35,456 nt of DNA from an uncultured Verrucomicrobiota bacterium (GTDB lineage Bacteria > Verrucomicrobiota > Verrucomicrobiia > Verrucomicrobiales > Verrucomicrobiaceae), in the NCBI GenBank assembly GCA_903960845.1, contig CAJCCF010000428.1, positions 1 through 35,456 of the forward strand, read 5' to 3'. Both the position numbers and the translations under genes were made by a program. Shown in pieces: positions 10,706-19,566 of the stretch. Positions within the stretch are counted from its first letter, which is position 1. Every line of letters starts with the position of its first letter. Under the pieces are notes generated by a model. It was not told the DNA's origin and did no database searches. It worked only from the letters and a program-made list of their open reading frames with translations.

Positions 10706-12106
10706 ATGCATCGTCTCCTTTGCTTTCTCTTTCTCGCCACAGCCGCGATGGCTGCGGAACCGCCCAATGTGGTGATCATCCTCGCGGATGACCTTGGCTA
10801 CGGCGATCTGGGGTGCTATGGGCACCCGAAGTTCAAGACCCCGCGCATTGATCAGATGGCTGCTGAAGGCGCGCGACTGACGCAGTTCAACACCCCCGCG
10901 CCGTTTTGTGCGCCGACGCGCGCTTCGCTGATGACGGGGCGTTATCCCTTCCGCTGTGGCATGTCGCAAAACCCTGCGCCTGATGGCGGTCCTGCGGCGG
11001 ATGCGCTGGTGCTGCCGAAGAGTGAAGTCACGCTCGCCAAGATTTTGAAATCGGCAGGTTACGCAACAGGCATGGTGGGCAAATGGCATCTCGGCCACCA
11101 GGCGGGATCGCTGCCGACGGAGCGTGGATTTGATGAATACTTCGGCATCCCGTATTCGAATGACATGCGGCCGGTGCAGGTGCTGGAGGGCACGAAAGTC
11201 GCGGAGTATCCGGTGGTGCAGACCACGCTGACGCAGCGCTACACCGATCGCGCGGTGGATTTCATCAAGCGCAACTCAGCGAAGCCCTTCTTCCTCTACT
11301 TCGCCGAAGCCATGCCGCACAAGCCGCTGGCCGCGTCCGGGAAGCACTACAAGAAGAGCGGTGCCGGCCTGTATGGAGATGTGATGATGGATCTGGATGA
11401 AAGCGTGGGCCGTGTGCTTGATGCGCTGAAGGAGTCGGGTGTGGATGACAGGACGCTGGTGCTTTTCAGCAGCGACAATGGCGCGTGGTTCGGCGGCAGC
11501 ACGGGCGGACTGCGCGGCATGAAAGCCACCAACTGGGAGGGTGCGTACCGGGTGCCGATGATCGCGCGCTGGCCGGGGAAAATCCCCGCCGGGCAGGTGA
11601 GTGATCAGCTGGCGGTGATGATGGATCTTTTCACCACGGTGCTCAAAGTCACGCAGACCCGGATGCCTGATGACCGGCTTCTGGATGGCCGAGACATCAT
11701 GCCGCTGCTCACCGGTGGGGCGGAATCGCCGCATGAAGTGATCTATGGTCAGCAGGGCACCCATCTCGTCACCGTGCGCGACGCACGCTGGAAGCTCCAT
11801 GTGCTGGCCTCGCGCGGCATGGCGCTGAAGCCCGGCGCGGATGGCCGCTGGCTGGATCCGCGGCTGCCTGATGGCGTGACGATCCTGGCACCTTTCGAGC
11901 AATACAATCTCGACTCACCTCCGGGGCTGACGAGTGGCGTGGAACCGGCGAAGATGCAGCTCTTTGATTTAAAAGCAGATCCCGGTGAGCAGCAGGATGT
12001 GGCGGCAGCCCATCCGACCGAAGTGAAGCGGCTCAAGGCGCTCTTTGATGTCATGAACAGGGACGTGCCTGTCGTGGAGGAAGTGAAGCGCGTGCCGATC
12101 AAGTGA
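10706..12106 (+). CDS. Secreted type I sulfatase (arylsulfatase family)
   Basis: A 466-residue sulfatase with signal peptide MHRLLCFLFLATAAMA. The calcium-site aspartates are Asp28-Asp29 in ILADDLGYGD. The formylglycine signature C-x-P-x-R is FCAPTRASLMTGR with Cys68 as the residue to be modified. Further family motifs are VGKWHLGH and the second metal site SSDNGAW. The C-terminal QLFDLKADPGEQQDVA is usual for the family. An in-frame GTG at 10697 is an alternative start, but the ATG gives a cleaner signal peptide. No formylglycine-generating enzyme or anaerobic maturase is encoded in the window. The DUF1501 gene ends 18 bases upstream. Confidence 0.93.
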   Translation: MHRLLCFLFLATAAMAAEPPNVVIILADDLGYGDLGCYGHPKFKTPRIDQMAAEGARLTQFNTPAPFCAPTRASLMTGRYPFRCGMSQNPAPDGGPAADALVLPKSEVTLAKILKSAGYATGMVGKWHLGHQAGSLPTERGFDEYFGIPYSNDMRPVQVLEGTKVAEYPVVQTTLTQRYTDRAVDFIKRNSAKPFFLYFAEAMPHKPLAASGKHYKKSGAGLYGDVMMDLDESVGRVLDALKESGVDDRTLVLFSSDNGAWFGGSTGGLRGMKATNWEGAYRVPMIARWPGKIPAGQVSDQLAVMMDLFTTVLKVTQTRMPDDRLLDGRDIMPLLTGGAESPHEVIYGQQGTHLVTVRDARWKLHVLASRGMALKPGADGRWLDPRLPDGVTILAPFEQYNLDSPPGLTSGVEPAKMQLFDLKADPGEQQDVAAAHPTEVKRLKALFDVMNRDVPVVEEVKRVPIK

Positions 12107-12147
12107 CCGCGCGCAAGCTTGGGGTGCGGCCCGCGTTCTAAGCGGTC

Positions 12148-13578
12148 ATGCGTTCACTCATCTTCCTTTTTTTCGCCTCCTCGCTGCATGCCGCGCGGCC
12201 GAATGTGCTGTTCATCATGGCGGACGATTTCCGGCCGGAGATCGGCTCATACGGCTCCACGGCGCTGACGCCGAACCTCGACAAACTGGCGGCGCGCAGT
12301 GTGCAGTTTCAGCGCGCCTACTGCCAGCAGGCCGTGTGCAATCCATCCCGCTCCTCGCTGCTCACGGGGCGGCGGCCTGACACCTTACGGCTCTGGAACA
12401 ACGGCACCCATTTCCGCGAACTGAATCCCGATGTGACGACGCTGCCGCTGTGGTTCAAGGAGCATGGCTACACGACCCGCTGCGTCGGGAAAATCTTCCA
12501 CAACTGGCACACCGCGGTGAAAGGCGACCGCCGCTCATGGAGCGCGGATGAGTTTCTGCACTATGCGAATCATGGCGATGACAAACCACAAATCACAGGC
12601 GAGCTGCCGCCGAACTTGGCCATGCTGAGCACGCGGATCTATGGCGCCACGACGATCTGTGAGAGCCGTGATGTGCCGGACGGGGCCTACTATGATGGCC
12701 GTGTGGCGGCGGAGGCCGGGCGGGTGATGCAGGAGGTGAAGGATGAGCCGTTCTTTCTTGCCGTTGGTTTTTGGAAACCGCATGCACCCTTCAATGCACC
12801 GAAGAAATATTGGGATCTCTACGATCGCGCGAAACTGCCGCCACTCCATGGCGCTCGGCCTGAAGGTGCGCCGGACATCGCCTTTCATCAGAGCACGGAG
12901 ATTCTTGGTCCGCCGGCCAAACAGACGCCGGTGACGCCTGAGCAGGCCGCGGAGATGCGGCACGGTTACTTTGCCAACATCAGCTACATGGATGCGCAGA
13001 TCGGCAAGGTGCTGGAGGCGCTGGACAAGAGTGGCGCGGCGGGCAACACGATCATCGTCTTCTTTGCCGATCACGGTTACCACATCGGCGAGCACAGCCT
13101 GTGGGGGAAGACTTCCGATTTCGAGTTTGATGCGCATGTGCCGCTGATGATCAGTGATCTGCGGAAGGAGAATCATGGCAAGAAAACCAGCGCCTTGGCC
13201 GAGTTGGTGGATCTTTTCCCCACGCTGGTGGACCTCTGCCACCTGCCCGTGCCGCCAAATCTGGATGGCGTGAGCCTGGGGCCGGTGCTGGCCGATCCGG
13301 CGCGCTCCGTGAAAGCGGCGGCCTTCACCCAGCATCCGCGCCCGGCCTATTATGACCGCGAGCCGGACAAGCAGCCGAAAGCCATGGGTTACAGCGTGCG
13401 GACGGGCACCGTGCGCTACACCGAATGGCGTGACTGGAAAACCAGGGCAGTCATCGCACGCGAGCTGTATGCCACTGAGCAGGACCCGGCAGAACTGAAG
13501 AACCGCGTGGATGATGCGGCGCTCAAAGACCAGCAGGCGGAGGCTGGGAAATGGTTGCGGGAGAAGTATCCAAATTAA
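12148..13578 (+). CDS. Secreted sulfatase, iduronate-2-sulfatase-like
   Basis: A 476-residue sulfatase with a short signal peptide ending SSLHA. The metal site is MADDFRPEIGSYG (Asp26-Asp27). The signature is CNPSRSSLLTGRRPDT with Cys64 as the formylglycine position. The GRRPDT continuation, the FKEHGYTTRCVGKIFH segment and FFADHGYHIGEHSLWGK are characteristic of the iduronate-2-sulfatase subfamily, so a 2-O-sulfated uronic acid or similar sugar is a reasonable substrate guess. It is clearly different from the preceding sulfatase in subfamily, suggesting two distinct sulfate linkages on one polymer. The gap to the previous gene is 41 bases. Confidence 0.92.
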   Translation: MRSLIFLFFASSLHAARPNVLFIMADDFRPEIGSYGSTALTPNLDKLAARSVQFQRAYCQQAVCNPSRSSLLTGRRPDTLRLWNNGTHFRELNPDVTTLPLWFKEHGYTTRCVGKIFHNWHTAVKGDRRSWSADEFLHYANHGDDKPQITGELPPNLAMLSTRIYGATTICESRDVPDGAYYDGRVAAEAGRVMQEVKDEPFFLAVGFWKPHAPFNAPKKYWDLYDRAKLPPLHGARPEGAPDIAFHQSTEILGPPAKQTPVTPEQAAEMRHGYFANISYMDAQIGKVLEALDKSGAAGNTIIVFFADHGYHIGEHSLWGKTSDFEFDAHVPLMISDLRKENHGKKTSALAELVDLFPTLVDLCHLPVPPNLDGVSLGPVLADPARSVKAAAFTQHPRPAYYDREPDKQPKAMGYSVRTGTVRYTEWRDWKTRAVIARELYATEQDPAELKNRVDDAALKDQQAEAGKWLREKYPN

Positions 13579-13677
13579 CAGGGCTGAAGGCGGATCACCC
13601 CCTTCCAGCGGATTCACCGGTTGAACTGGCGCGCCGCCTGCGCTTTTCTGCGCCCGTTACTTTCCCCCATCAAACAC

Positions 13678-15054
13678 ATGAATTACGACCTTATTGTCAT
13701 CGGCGGCGGGCCTGCGGGCTACGTCGGAGCCATTCGCGGAGCTCAACTTGGTAAAAAAGTGGCTGTTGTTGAAAACGACCGCGCCGGCGGCACCTGCCTG
13801 AACTGGGGTTGCATCCCGACCAAGGCCCTGCTGAAAAACGCCGAGCTGTACCACACCCTCACGCACCGCGCCGAAGAGTTTGGCTTGAAGATTGAAGGCA
13901 TCAGCTACGACTGGTCCAAGGTTGTCGGCCGCAGCCGTGGCGTGTCTGACAAGCTGAACAAGGGCATCGAGTTCCTCCTCAAAAAGAACAAGGTCGATTA
14001 CATCAAAGGCACCGCCAGCATCCCTGCTGAAGGCAAAGTCGAAGTCACCGCCGCTGACGGCACCAAGGTCACTCACGACGCCGCAAACATCCTCATCGCC
14101 ACGGGTGCCAGGACTCGCGACATGCCCGGTTTCCCCTTCAATGGCAAGACCGTCATCGGCAGCAAGGAAGCCATGACCCTCGAAAAACAACCGAAGAGCA
14201 TCATCGTCATCGGCGCGGGTGCCATCGGCATCGAGTTTGCTTATTTCTTCAATGCCTACGGCACCAAGGTCACCGTCGTCGAGATGCTGCCGGACGTGCT
14301 TCCGGTGGAGGACACTGAAGTCAGCAAGACGCTGGAGAAGAGCCTCACCAAGTCCGGCATCCGCATCCTCACCAACACCAAAGTCACCGGCACGTCCGAG
14401 GACGGCAAGGGCGTGAAAATCACCGTCGAAGGTGCGGCCAATGAAACGCTGGAGGCCGACATCTGCCTCGTCGCCATCGGGGTGAAACCCGTGCTGCCCG
14501 GCGGCATTGAGTTGAAGCTCACGGATCGCGGATGGCTGCAGACCGACGACCGTTACCAGACCAGTGTCAAAGGCATCTATGGCGCCGGCGACATCATCGG
14601 GCCGCCATGGCTCGCCCACGTCGCCAGCTACGAGGCCGTGCAGTGCGTTGAAGGACTCTTCACCAAGCACAAGCCCAAGAAGGTCGGCGTCTTCCCCGGC
14701 TGCACCTACTGCCATCCGCAGGTCGCCAGCATCGGCCTCACCGAGCGCGCGGCGAAGGAAAAGGGTCTCAAGTTCAAAGTCGGCAAGTTCCCCTACGCCG
14801 CCAGCGGCAAGGCCCTCGCCGCCGGAGAGCCCGAAGGTTTTGTGAAGATCCTCTACGGCGAACCGCATGGTGAGATCATCGGCGCGCACATCATCGGCAG
14901 CGAAAGCACCGAGATGATCGCCGAGATCGGCCTCGCCATGAACCTCGAAGCCACCTGGGATGAAATTGAAGCCACGATCCACGCCCATCCGACGCTCAGC
15001 GAGATGGTCAAGGAAGCGACCGAAGTCGCCAAGGGGCATCCGATTCACGTGTGA
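13678..15054 (+). CDS. lpdA: Dihydrolipoyl dehydrogenase
   Basis: A 458-residue FAD-dependent disulfide oxidoreductase, the E3 subunit of 2-oxoacid dehydrogenase or glycine cleavage complexes. FAD-binding GGGPAG lies at 9-14, the redox-active pair is Cys40 and Cys45 in GGTCLNWGCIPTK, the NAD-binding GAGAIG motif lies near 180, the second FAD motif is GIYGAGDI, and the C-terminal catalytic His-Glu motif is HAHPTLSE. The upstream frame extension is not protein-like; the ATG at 13678 begins the canonical N-terminus. No E1 or E2 gene is adjacent, so it is a stand-alone lpd gene here. The last 30 codons are intact. Confidence 0.95.
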   Translation: MNYDLIVIGGGPAGYVGAIRGAQLGKKVAVVENDRAGGTCLNWGCIPTKALLKNAELYHTLTHRAEEFGLKIEGISYDWSKVVGRSRGVSDKLNKGIEFLLKKNKVDYIKGTASIPAEGKVEVTAADGTKVTHDAANILIATGARTRDMPGFPFNGKTVIGSKEAMTLEKQPKSIIVIGAGAIGIEFAYFFNAYGTKVTVVEMLPDVLPVEDTEVSKTLEKSLTKSGIRILTNTKVTGTSEDGKGVKITVEGAANETLEADICLVAIGVKPVLPGGIELKLTDRGWLQTDDRYQTSVKGIYGAGDIIGPPWLAHVASYEAVQCVEGLFTKHKPKKVGVFPGCTYCHPQVASIGLTERAAKEKGLKFKVGKFPYAASGKALAAGEPEGFVKILYGEPHGEIIGAHIIGSESTEMIAEIGLAMNLEATWDEIEATIHAHPTLSEMVKEATEVAKGHPIHV

Positions 15055-15061
15055 GTGAATC

Positions 15062-15460
15062 ATGAAGGCGATCATCGAACATTTGATTGTGGCGGTGATC
15101 GCCGTCGGGATGGCAATCCTCGGCTATTGGTTGATGGGCGAGTACAATGGCGGCCAGCAGAAGTTCATCGAGTTACATGACGTCCGATGGACCGTTTGGT
15201 CTTCGGTAGTCTCCGTAGCCACTTGGTTTTATCTCTATCGAATGTGCCGGAATCTTCACTGGCTGGTTTTGCCGGCCATGGGTTTTATCAGTCCGATTGT
15301 CGGCGCAGTACTTTTTGTCATCCCTTATCTCTGGATGCCGTTCATTGTCATCTGGACTTATGCGCCTGTCGTTTTTCCCACCGGCATTGCCTGCGGCTTT
15401 CTTATCACGATCGCTACACTGCCGTTCCGGCCGAGGGAAGTCTGGCATGGCAACGTTTGA
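15062..15460 (+). CDS. Small hypothetical four-helix membrane protein
   Basis: A 132-residue protein that I do not recognise. It has about four hydrophobic segments: 5-26, 43-60, 66-86 and 92-120. A polar loop with EYNGGQQKFIELHD separates the first two. It has no signal-peptide cleavage site. It starts 7 bases after lpdA and is probably co-transcribed, although no functional link is evident. Its base composition is less GC-rich than that of lpdA, which fits a membrane protein or a younger gene. Confidence 0.6.
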   Translation: MKAIIEHLIVAVIAVGMAILGYWLMGEYNGGQQKFIELHDVRWTVWSSVVSVATWFYLYRMCRNLHWLVLPAMGFISPIVGAVLFVIPYLWMPFIVIWTYAPVVFPTGIACGFLITIATLPFRPREVWHGNV

Positions 15461-15466
15461 ATAAAC

Positions 15467-15540
15467 CAACGCCAGCGGCCTTCTGGCCCGCCATGCGTTG
15501 ATTGATACGCTTTCAATGAAACCTTGCCGCAGGCCAAGGT
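15467..15540. terminator. Hairpins between convergent genes
   Basis: CAACGC at 15467-15472 pairs with GCGTTG at 15495-15500 around an inner GGCC-TTCT-GGCC stem. A second small hairpin joins ACCTTG at 15521-15526 with CAAGGT at 15535-15540. They lie in the 156-bp gap between the convergent small membrane protein gene (ending 15460) and the aminotransferase gene (ending 15617). No strong T-run follows, so the terminator call is tentative. Confidence 0.35.
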
Positions 15541-15616
15541 GAGAGTGACGCGGGACGTCGAATGGGTTGCCGTTTGAAATCAGCGCTTCCGGTGAAGCCT
15601 AACCGGATAGATGGCA

Positions 15617-16777
15617 TCAGCGGCCGCGTTTGAGGCCGGCCACGAGCTTCTCGCCGGCGGCGTGCAGGGTCTCTTCTTTTTTGGCGAAGTGGAAGCGGAT
15701 GTAGCGGTGTTCGGGCTCGCGGAAGAAACTGCTGCCGGGCACGCCGGTGATGCCGATTTCGCGGGTCATCCATTCAGCGGCTTCGGTGTCGGTCTTGAAG
15801 CCGAGGCAGGAGATGTCCAGCAGCATGTAATAGGCGCCCTGCGGCTCGGTGAACGGCAGGCCCGTCTGGCGCAGGTAGTCGAGAAACACGTCGCGTTTCC
15901 TGTCATAGAGGCGCTGCAGGCCGGCGTAATAACTGTCCGGGAATTCCAGGGCGGTGACCGCCGCCTCCTGCAGCGGCGCGGCCGCACCCACGGTGAGGAA
16001 GTCATGCACTTTGCGCGCTCTTGAAATCAGGGACTCCGGCGCAATCACATGCCCCAGACGCCAGCCGGTGATCGAGTAGGTTTTGGATAGTGAGCCGCAG
16101 CTCAGCGTCCGCTCCCACATGCCCGGCAGCGTGGCAAAGTACGTGTGCTGATGCGGTGCATAGACGATGTGCTCATACACCTCATCCATCAGCACAAACG
16201 CATCAAACTCTTCGGCCAATCCGGCGATGAAGAGCAGCTCTTCCCGGGTGAAAACCTTGCCGCTCGGATTGGCCGGATTGCAGATCACGATCGCCTTGGC
16301 ACCGGCCGCAAAAGCGCGGCGCAGTTCATCGCGGTCGAAGCTGAAGTCCGGTGCGCGCAGCGGCACATGCACGGGCACCGCGCCGGTGAGGATGGCATCC
16401 GCGGCGTAGTTTTCGTAGAAGGGTGAAAAGACGATGACTTTGTCCCCCGGATCACAGGCGGTCATCATCGACACCATCATGGCTTCGGTGCTGCCGCAGG
16501 TGACGACGAGATGCCGGTCGGGATCAATCTCCATGCCGCTGAAGTGCTGGTGCTTCTTCGCCAGCGCCTGCCTGAAACGCGGCGCACCCCAGGTGACCGC
16601 GTATTGATGAAACGGCCCGCGGATGGCGACGGCAAGGGCATCGATCAACTCGGCCGGCGGATCAAAGTCAGGGAATCCCTGGGCTAGATTGATCGAGCCG
16701 TGACGGTTCGACAGACGCGTCATTTCGCGGATGACGGATTCGGTGAATACTTCAAGTCGTCGGGCGGGCTGTGGCAT
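15617..16777 (-). CDS. Class I/II PLP-dependent aminotransferase
   Basis: A 386-residue fold-type I aminotransferase. The substrate loop is NLAQGFPDFDPP at 30-41, the PLP phosphate region is GSTEAMM near 95, NPANPSGKV lies at 168-175, the PLP aspartate is Asp198 in LMDEVYE, the Schiff-base lysine is Lys232 in SLSKTYSITGWRLG, and the carboxylate-binding arginine is near the C-terminus in RYIRFHFA. The opening QGFPDF and overall pattern fit the methionine/kynurenine aminotransferase-like branch (YbdL and relatives). The exact amino donor cannot be read from sequence. The gene is monocistronic and divergent from rarD. Confidence 0.9.
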   Translation of the reverse strand: MPQPARRLEVFTESVIREMTRLSNRHGSINLAQGFPDFDPPAELIDALAVAIRGPFHQYAVTWGAPRFRQALAKKHQHFSGMEIDPDRHLVVTCGSTEAMMVSMMTACDPGDKVIVFSPFYENYAADAILTGAVPVHVPLRAPDFSFDRDELRRAFAAGAKAIVICNPANPSGKVFTREELLFIAGLAEEFDAFVLMDEVYEHIVYAPHQHTYFATLPGMWERTLSCGSLSKTYSITGWRLGHVIAPESLISRARKVHDFLTVGAAAPLQEAAVTALEFPDSYYAGLQRLYDRKRDVFLDYLRQTGLPFTEPQGAYYMLLDISCLGFKTDTEAAEWMTREIGITGVPGSSFFREPEHRYIRFHFAKKEETLHAAGEKLVAGLKRGR

Positions 16778-16880
16778 GGTGGTGCGCTATCAAGGCGGGT
16801 GTTGGGGCAAGATTCCAGATTTTTCAGGATTTGCGGGAATGTGATTTGGAATTCAGCACGGAACGGTCGAAGTCGCCGTC

Positions 16881-17780
16881 ATGCAGCGAGTTCCGACCTC
16901 CGCCATCCTGAGCGCCATTTTTGCGTTCGGTCTGTGGGGCATCGTGCCGGTCTATTGGAAGCAGCTCGGGAATCTCGGATGGGACATCGCCATGGCGCAT
17001 CGCGTGATCTGGACATTGCTGGCCACGCTGCTGATGCTGCTCTGGCAGGGGCAGACGCGCACCTGGTGGCGGGAGATGAGCCAGCCTGCGGTCCTGCGAA
17101 CTCATGCGCTTTCCGCCGCCCTTCTCGGGGTGAACTGGGGCGTCTTCATCTGGGGTGCGCAGCACGGCCGCATCCTGGAGTGCAGCCTGGGCTATTTTTT
17201 GAATCCGCTGCTCAATGTGTTCATCGGCTGCGTGCTGCTGGGGGAGCGGCTGAACCGCTGGCAAAAGGCCAGCATCGCTCTCGTTGGACTGGGAGTTGGC
17301 ATTCAGGTGATCGTCGTCGGCAGGCCGCCCTGGATTGCTTTGCTGCTGGCTTTCTCATTCGGTTTCTATGGCCTGGTGCGGCGGCGCTCCACGCAGGGCT
17401 CGCTTGCCGGACTGGCCACCGAATCCCTGATCGCCCTGCCGGTTGCGCTGCTCTTTCTCGGCCTCACCTCGGCGCAGGGTCAGCCTGTTTTTGGCTCGGG
17501 TTCCACGCATGACGTGCTGCTGATCATGGGGCTCGGACTGGTCACGGCACTGCCACTGCTTGGATTTGCCAATGCCGCCCGCAAGCTGCCGTTCAGCCTG
17601 CTGGGCCTGCTGCAATTCATCGCTCCTTCAGGTCAGTTCATTGTCGGGGCCTTTGTGTATCATGAGGCGCTCAGTCCCATCTCGCTCGTGGCCTTTGCCT
17701 GCATCTGGGGTGCCGTGGGCCTTTTTTGCAGCCACCTGCTTCTGCTTCATTCACGGACCAGGGGTCAGCCTCAAAGCTGA
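16881..17780 (+). CDS. rarD: RarD-type EamA/DMT family permease
   Basis: A 299-residue inner-membrane protein with about ten hydrophobic segments, the usual size for RarD. Conserved features are the first helix FAFGLWGIVPVYWKQL, the MAHRVIWTL segment, NWGVFIWGAQHGRILECSL, and GYFLNPLLNVFIGCVLLGERL. In E. coli the gene was named for a chloramphenicol-sensitivity effect, but its natural substrate is unknown. The ATG at 16881 is the first in frame that gives the complete first helix. It is divergent from the aminotransferase and ends before a terminator that mainly serves the opposite strand. Confidence 0.9.
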   Translation: MQRVPTSAILSAIFAFGLWGIVPVYWKQLGNLGWDIAMAHRVIWTLLATLLMLLWQGQTRTWWREMSQPAVLRTHALSAALLGVNWGVFIWGAQHGRILECSLGYFLNPLLNVFIGCVLLGERLNRWQKASIALVGLGVGIQVIVVGRPPWIALLLAFSFGFYGLVRRRSTQGSLAGLATESLIALPVALLFLGLTSAQGQPVFGSGSTHDVLLIMGLGLVTALPLLGFANAARKLPFSLLGLLQFIAPSGQFIVGAFVYHEALSPISLVAFACIWGAVGLFCSHLLLLHSRTRGQPQS

Positions 17781-17803
17781 ATCGAAAGAACCCGCGCGGG
17801 CAC

Positions 17804-17833
17804 AAAAAAGCCGTGGCGGTGAGGCCACGGCTT
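17804..17833 (-). terminator. Intrinsic terminator of the glutathione peroxidase gene
   Basis: A perfect 10-bp stem, AAGCCGTGGC at 17808-17817 with GCCACGGCTT at 17824-17833, encloses the loop GGTGAG. On the minus strand the stem is followed by a T-run (the A-run at 17804-17809 on the plus strand), a textbook Rho-independent terminator for the gene ending at 17852. On the plus strand the T-run is missing, so it would be weaker for rarD. Confidence 0.9.
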
Positions 17834-17851
17834 GAATGAATCAGGGCCGGA

Positions 17852-18397
17852 TCACTTGGCGGCGATGGCTTTCTCGATGGCAGAGACGACGGTTGCATCG
17901 TCAGGCGTGGTCCTGGGTTCGAAGCGCTGGAGGGGCTTGCCGTCCTTGCCGATGAGGAACTTGCCGAAGTTCCATTTCACATCGCCGGGGAAGGCGCCGT
18001 CCTTGCCGGTGAGGGCGGAGTAGAGCGGGTGCTGTTCCGCGCCTTTGACATGGAGTTTGTCGAAGAGAGGGAAGCTCACTTTGAACTTGGTGGAGCAGAA
18101 GGTTTTGATCTCTTCATTGGTGCCCGGCTCCTGTGCGCCGAAGTCGTTGCAGGGGAAGCCGACGACGCTGAAACCCTGGTCCTTGAATTTTTCATGCAGG
18201 GCCTGCAGCTCTTTGTACTGCTTGGTCAGGCCGCATTGGGAGGCGACATTGACGACGAGCAGCACCTTGCCCTGATAGGCCTTGAGGCTGGTGTCTTTGC
18301 CGTCGATGTCCTTCAGCGGGATGTCGAGAACGGATTTGCTGTCGGCGGCCGAGGCCATGCCGGCGGCGAGGAGGAGTGAAAGAAGGAGGTGTTTCAT
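17852..18397 (-). CDS. Exported glutathione peroxidase family protein
   Basis: A 181-residue thiol peroxidase with signal peptide MKHLLLSLLLAAGMASA, so periplasmic or secreted. The peroxidatic residue is Cys55 in NVASQCGLTKQY, a cysteine rather than selenocysteine. The rest of the catalytic tetrad is Gln89 in FPCNDFGAQEPG and Trp142-Asn143 in KWNFGKFLI. Cys83 or Cys101 may resolve the oxidised form; bacterial members usually depend on thioredoxin rather than glutathione. It is monocistronic on the minus strand with its own terminator, divergent from ribD. Confidence 0.93.
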   Translation of the reverse strand: MKHLLLSLLLAAGMASAADSKSVLDIPLKDIDGKDTSLKAYQGKVLLVVNVASQCGLTKQYKELQALHEKFKDQGFSVVGFPCNDFGAQEPGTNEEIKTFCSTKFKVSFPLFDKLHVKGAEQHPLYSALTGKDGAFPGDVKWNFGKFLIGKDGKPLQRFEPRTTPDDATVVSAIEKAIAAK

Positions 18398-18473
18398 GGG
18401 ATGGAAGAGACGTGGCGCAGGCGCAGAACTTTCGCGCCATGTGGAGAGGCCTGGTCAAATGTGATCTTGTGCC

Positions 18474-18484
18474 TTGATTATCAA
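18474..18484. promoter_or_regulatory. Palindrome in divergent gpx/ribD control region
   Basis: TTGATTATCAA is a perfect palindrome around a central T, and the outer CCTT/AAGG bases partly extend it. It is in the AT-rich part of the 110-bp gap between the divergent peroxidase (start 18397) and ribD (start 18508), 24 bp before the ribD start. It may be an operator or part of a promoter; nothing links it to a known factor. Confidence 0.25.
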
Positions 18485-18507
18485 AAGGCTAGAAATCCAA
18501 TTTATCA

Positions 18508-19566
18508 ATGGCTGCCGACTCTCAAGAATCTGATTCACGCTGGATGCACATCGCTCTGGACCAGGCCAAGCGCGGGGTCGGTCTGACCAGTCCCAACCCG
18601 CCTGTGGGAGCAGTCATTGTGGCCCAGGGGAAGATCATCGGTCAGGGCTATCACAGGAAGGCGGGCGGGCCGCATGCCGAGATCGAGGCGATCAAGGCCG
18701 CAAAAATCGATCATCCGAAGCTGCTGCCTGGAGCCGCGCTCTTTGTCACTCTGGAGCCCTGCTGCACCAGAGGCCGCACCAATCCCTGCACGGACGCCAT
18801 CAAGTCCTGCGGCATCAAACGTGTGGTGTGGGGAGCGCAGGATCCGAACCCGAAGCACTTGGGCCGCGCACAGGAGATCCTCACGGCCGCCGGCATTTCG
18901 GTGACGACTGGGGTTCTGGATGATGAGTGCCGCGAGATGATCCGGCCATTTGCCAAATGGATCACGACAGGGCTGCCGTATGTCATCGCCAAAGTCGGGC
19001 AGAGCCTGGATGGACGCATCACCCGCCCGGCGGGAGAGGGCCAGTGGATCACCAGCAGCGCGGCGCGTGCTCACTCCCTCAGGCTGCGCTCACGGGTGGA
19101 TGCCATCATCGTCGGTGCGGAAACCATCCGTCAGGACAATCCGCTGTTAACCCTGCGCGGTGGCGGTCAGTCGGGCAAAGAGCAGCCGCTGCGCGTGATC
19201 CTTACCCGCAGTGGCGATCTGCCGAAGACGGCGCACGTCTTCACGGATGAGTTCAAGGCGCGCACCCTGGTGCTGCGCGATCTCGACTTCCCGCAGGTGC
19301 TGCAGGAACTCGGCAGCCGCGGCATCGTCAGCGTGCTCGTTGAAGGCGGGGCGGATGTGATGGGCCAGGCTTTCAGAAATCGCGCCGTGGATGAGGCGGT
19401 CTGGTACATTGCGCCGCTCATCTGCGGCTCCGGCGTGGCTTCCGTCGGTGGCCCGGGCCTGCCGAATTCGGTCGAGTTGCAGCAGGTGACGATACTTCCC
19501 ATCGGTGACAATGTCTGCATCACCGGTCATCCCGTCTGGCATGACGCCCAACCCTCCCATCCATGA
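18508..19566 (+). CDS. ribD: Bifunctional riboflavin biosynthesis protein RibD
   Basis: A 352-residue bifunctional enzyme of riboflavin synthesis. The N-terminal deaminase (about 10-150) has the zinc motif HAE at 56-58 and PCCTRGRTNPC, with Cys85 and Cys94 as ligands; it deaminates the pyrimidine product of GTP cyclohydrolase II. The C-terminal reductase (about 158-345), with KVGQSLDGRI, GAETIRQDNPLLT and SVLVEGGADVMGQ, reduces the ribosyl side chain using NADPH. The length is normal. Its stop overlaps the start of the next gene (ATGA, 19563-19566), so the two are translationally coupled. The other rib genes are not in the window. Confidence 0.94.
   Translation: MAADSQESDSRWMHIALDQAKRGVGLTSPNPPVGAVIVAQGKIIGQGYHRKAGGPHAEIEAIKAAKIDHPKLLPGAALFVTLEPCCTRGRTNPCTDAIKSCGIKRVVWGAQDPNPKHLGRAQEILTAAGISVTTGVLDDECREMIRPFAKWITTGLPYVIAKVGQSLDGRITRPAGEGQWITSSAARAHSLRLRSRVDAIIVGAETIRQDNPLLTLRGGGQSGKEQPLRVILTRSGDLPKTAHVFTDEFKARTLVLRDLDFPQVLQELGSRGIVSVLVEGGADVMGQAFRNRAVDEAVWYIAPLICGSGVASVGGPGLPNSVELQQVTILPIGDNVCITGHPVWHDAQPSHP

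Noticed and set aside
9536..11098. Long minus-strand frame of 520 codons across the DUF1501 and sulfatase genes
   Set aside because: It is antisense to two genes with clear family motifs and has Arg/His-rich shadow composition.
12535..13617. Minus-strand frame of 360 codons opposite the second sulfatase
   Set aside because: Shadow frame; the sulfatase signature and metal sites lie on the plus strand.
13657..15075. Minus-strand frame of 472 codons opposite lpdA
   Set aside because: Complementary-strand shadow of a highly GC-biased real gene; lpdA has every family motif.
16812..16852. ATTCCA/TGGAAT inverted repeat between the aminotransferase and rarD
   Set aside because: Only six bases per arm with a wide spacing, which is easily expected by chance.
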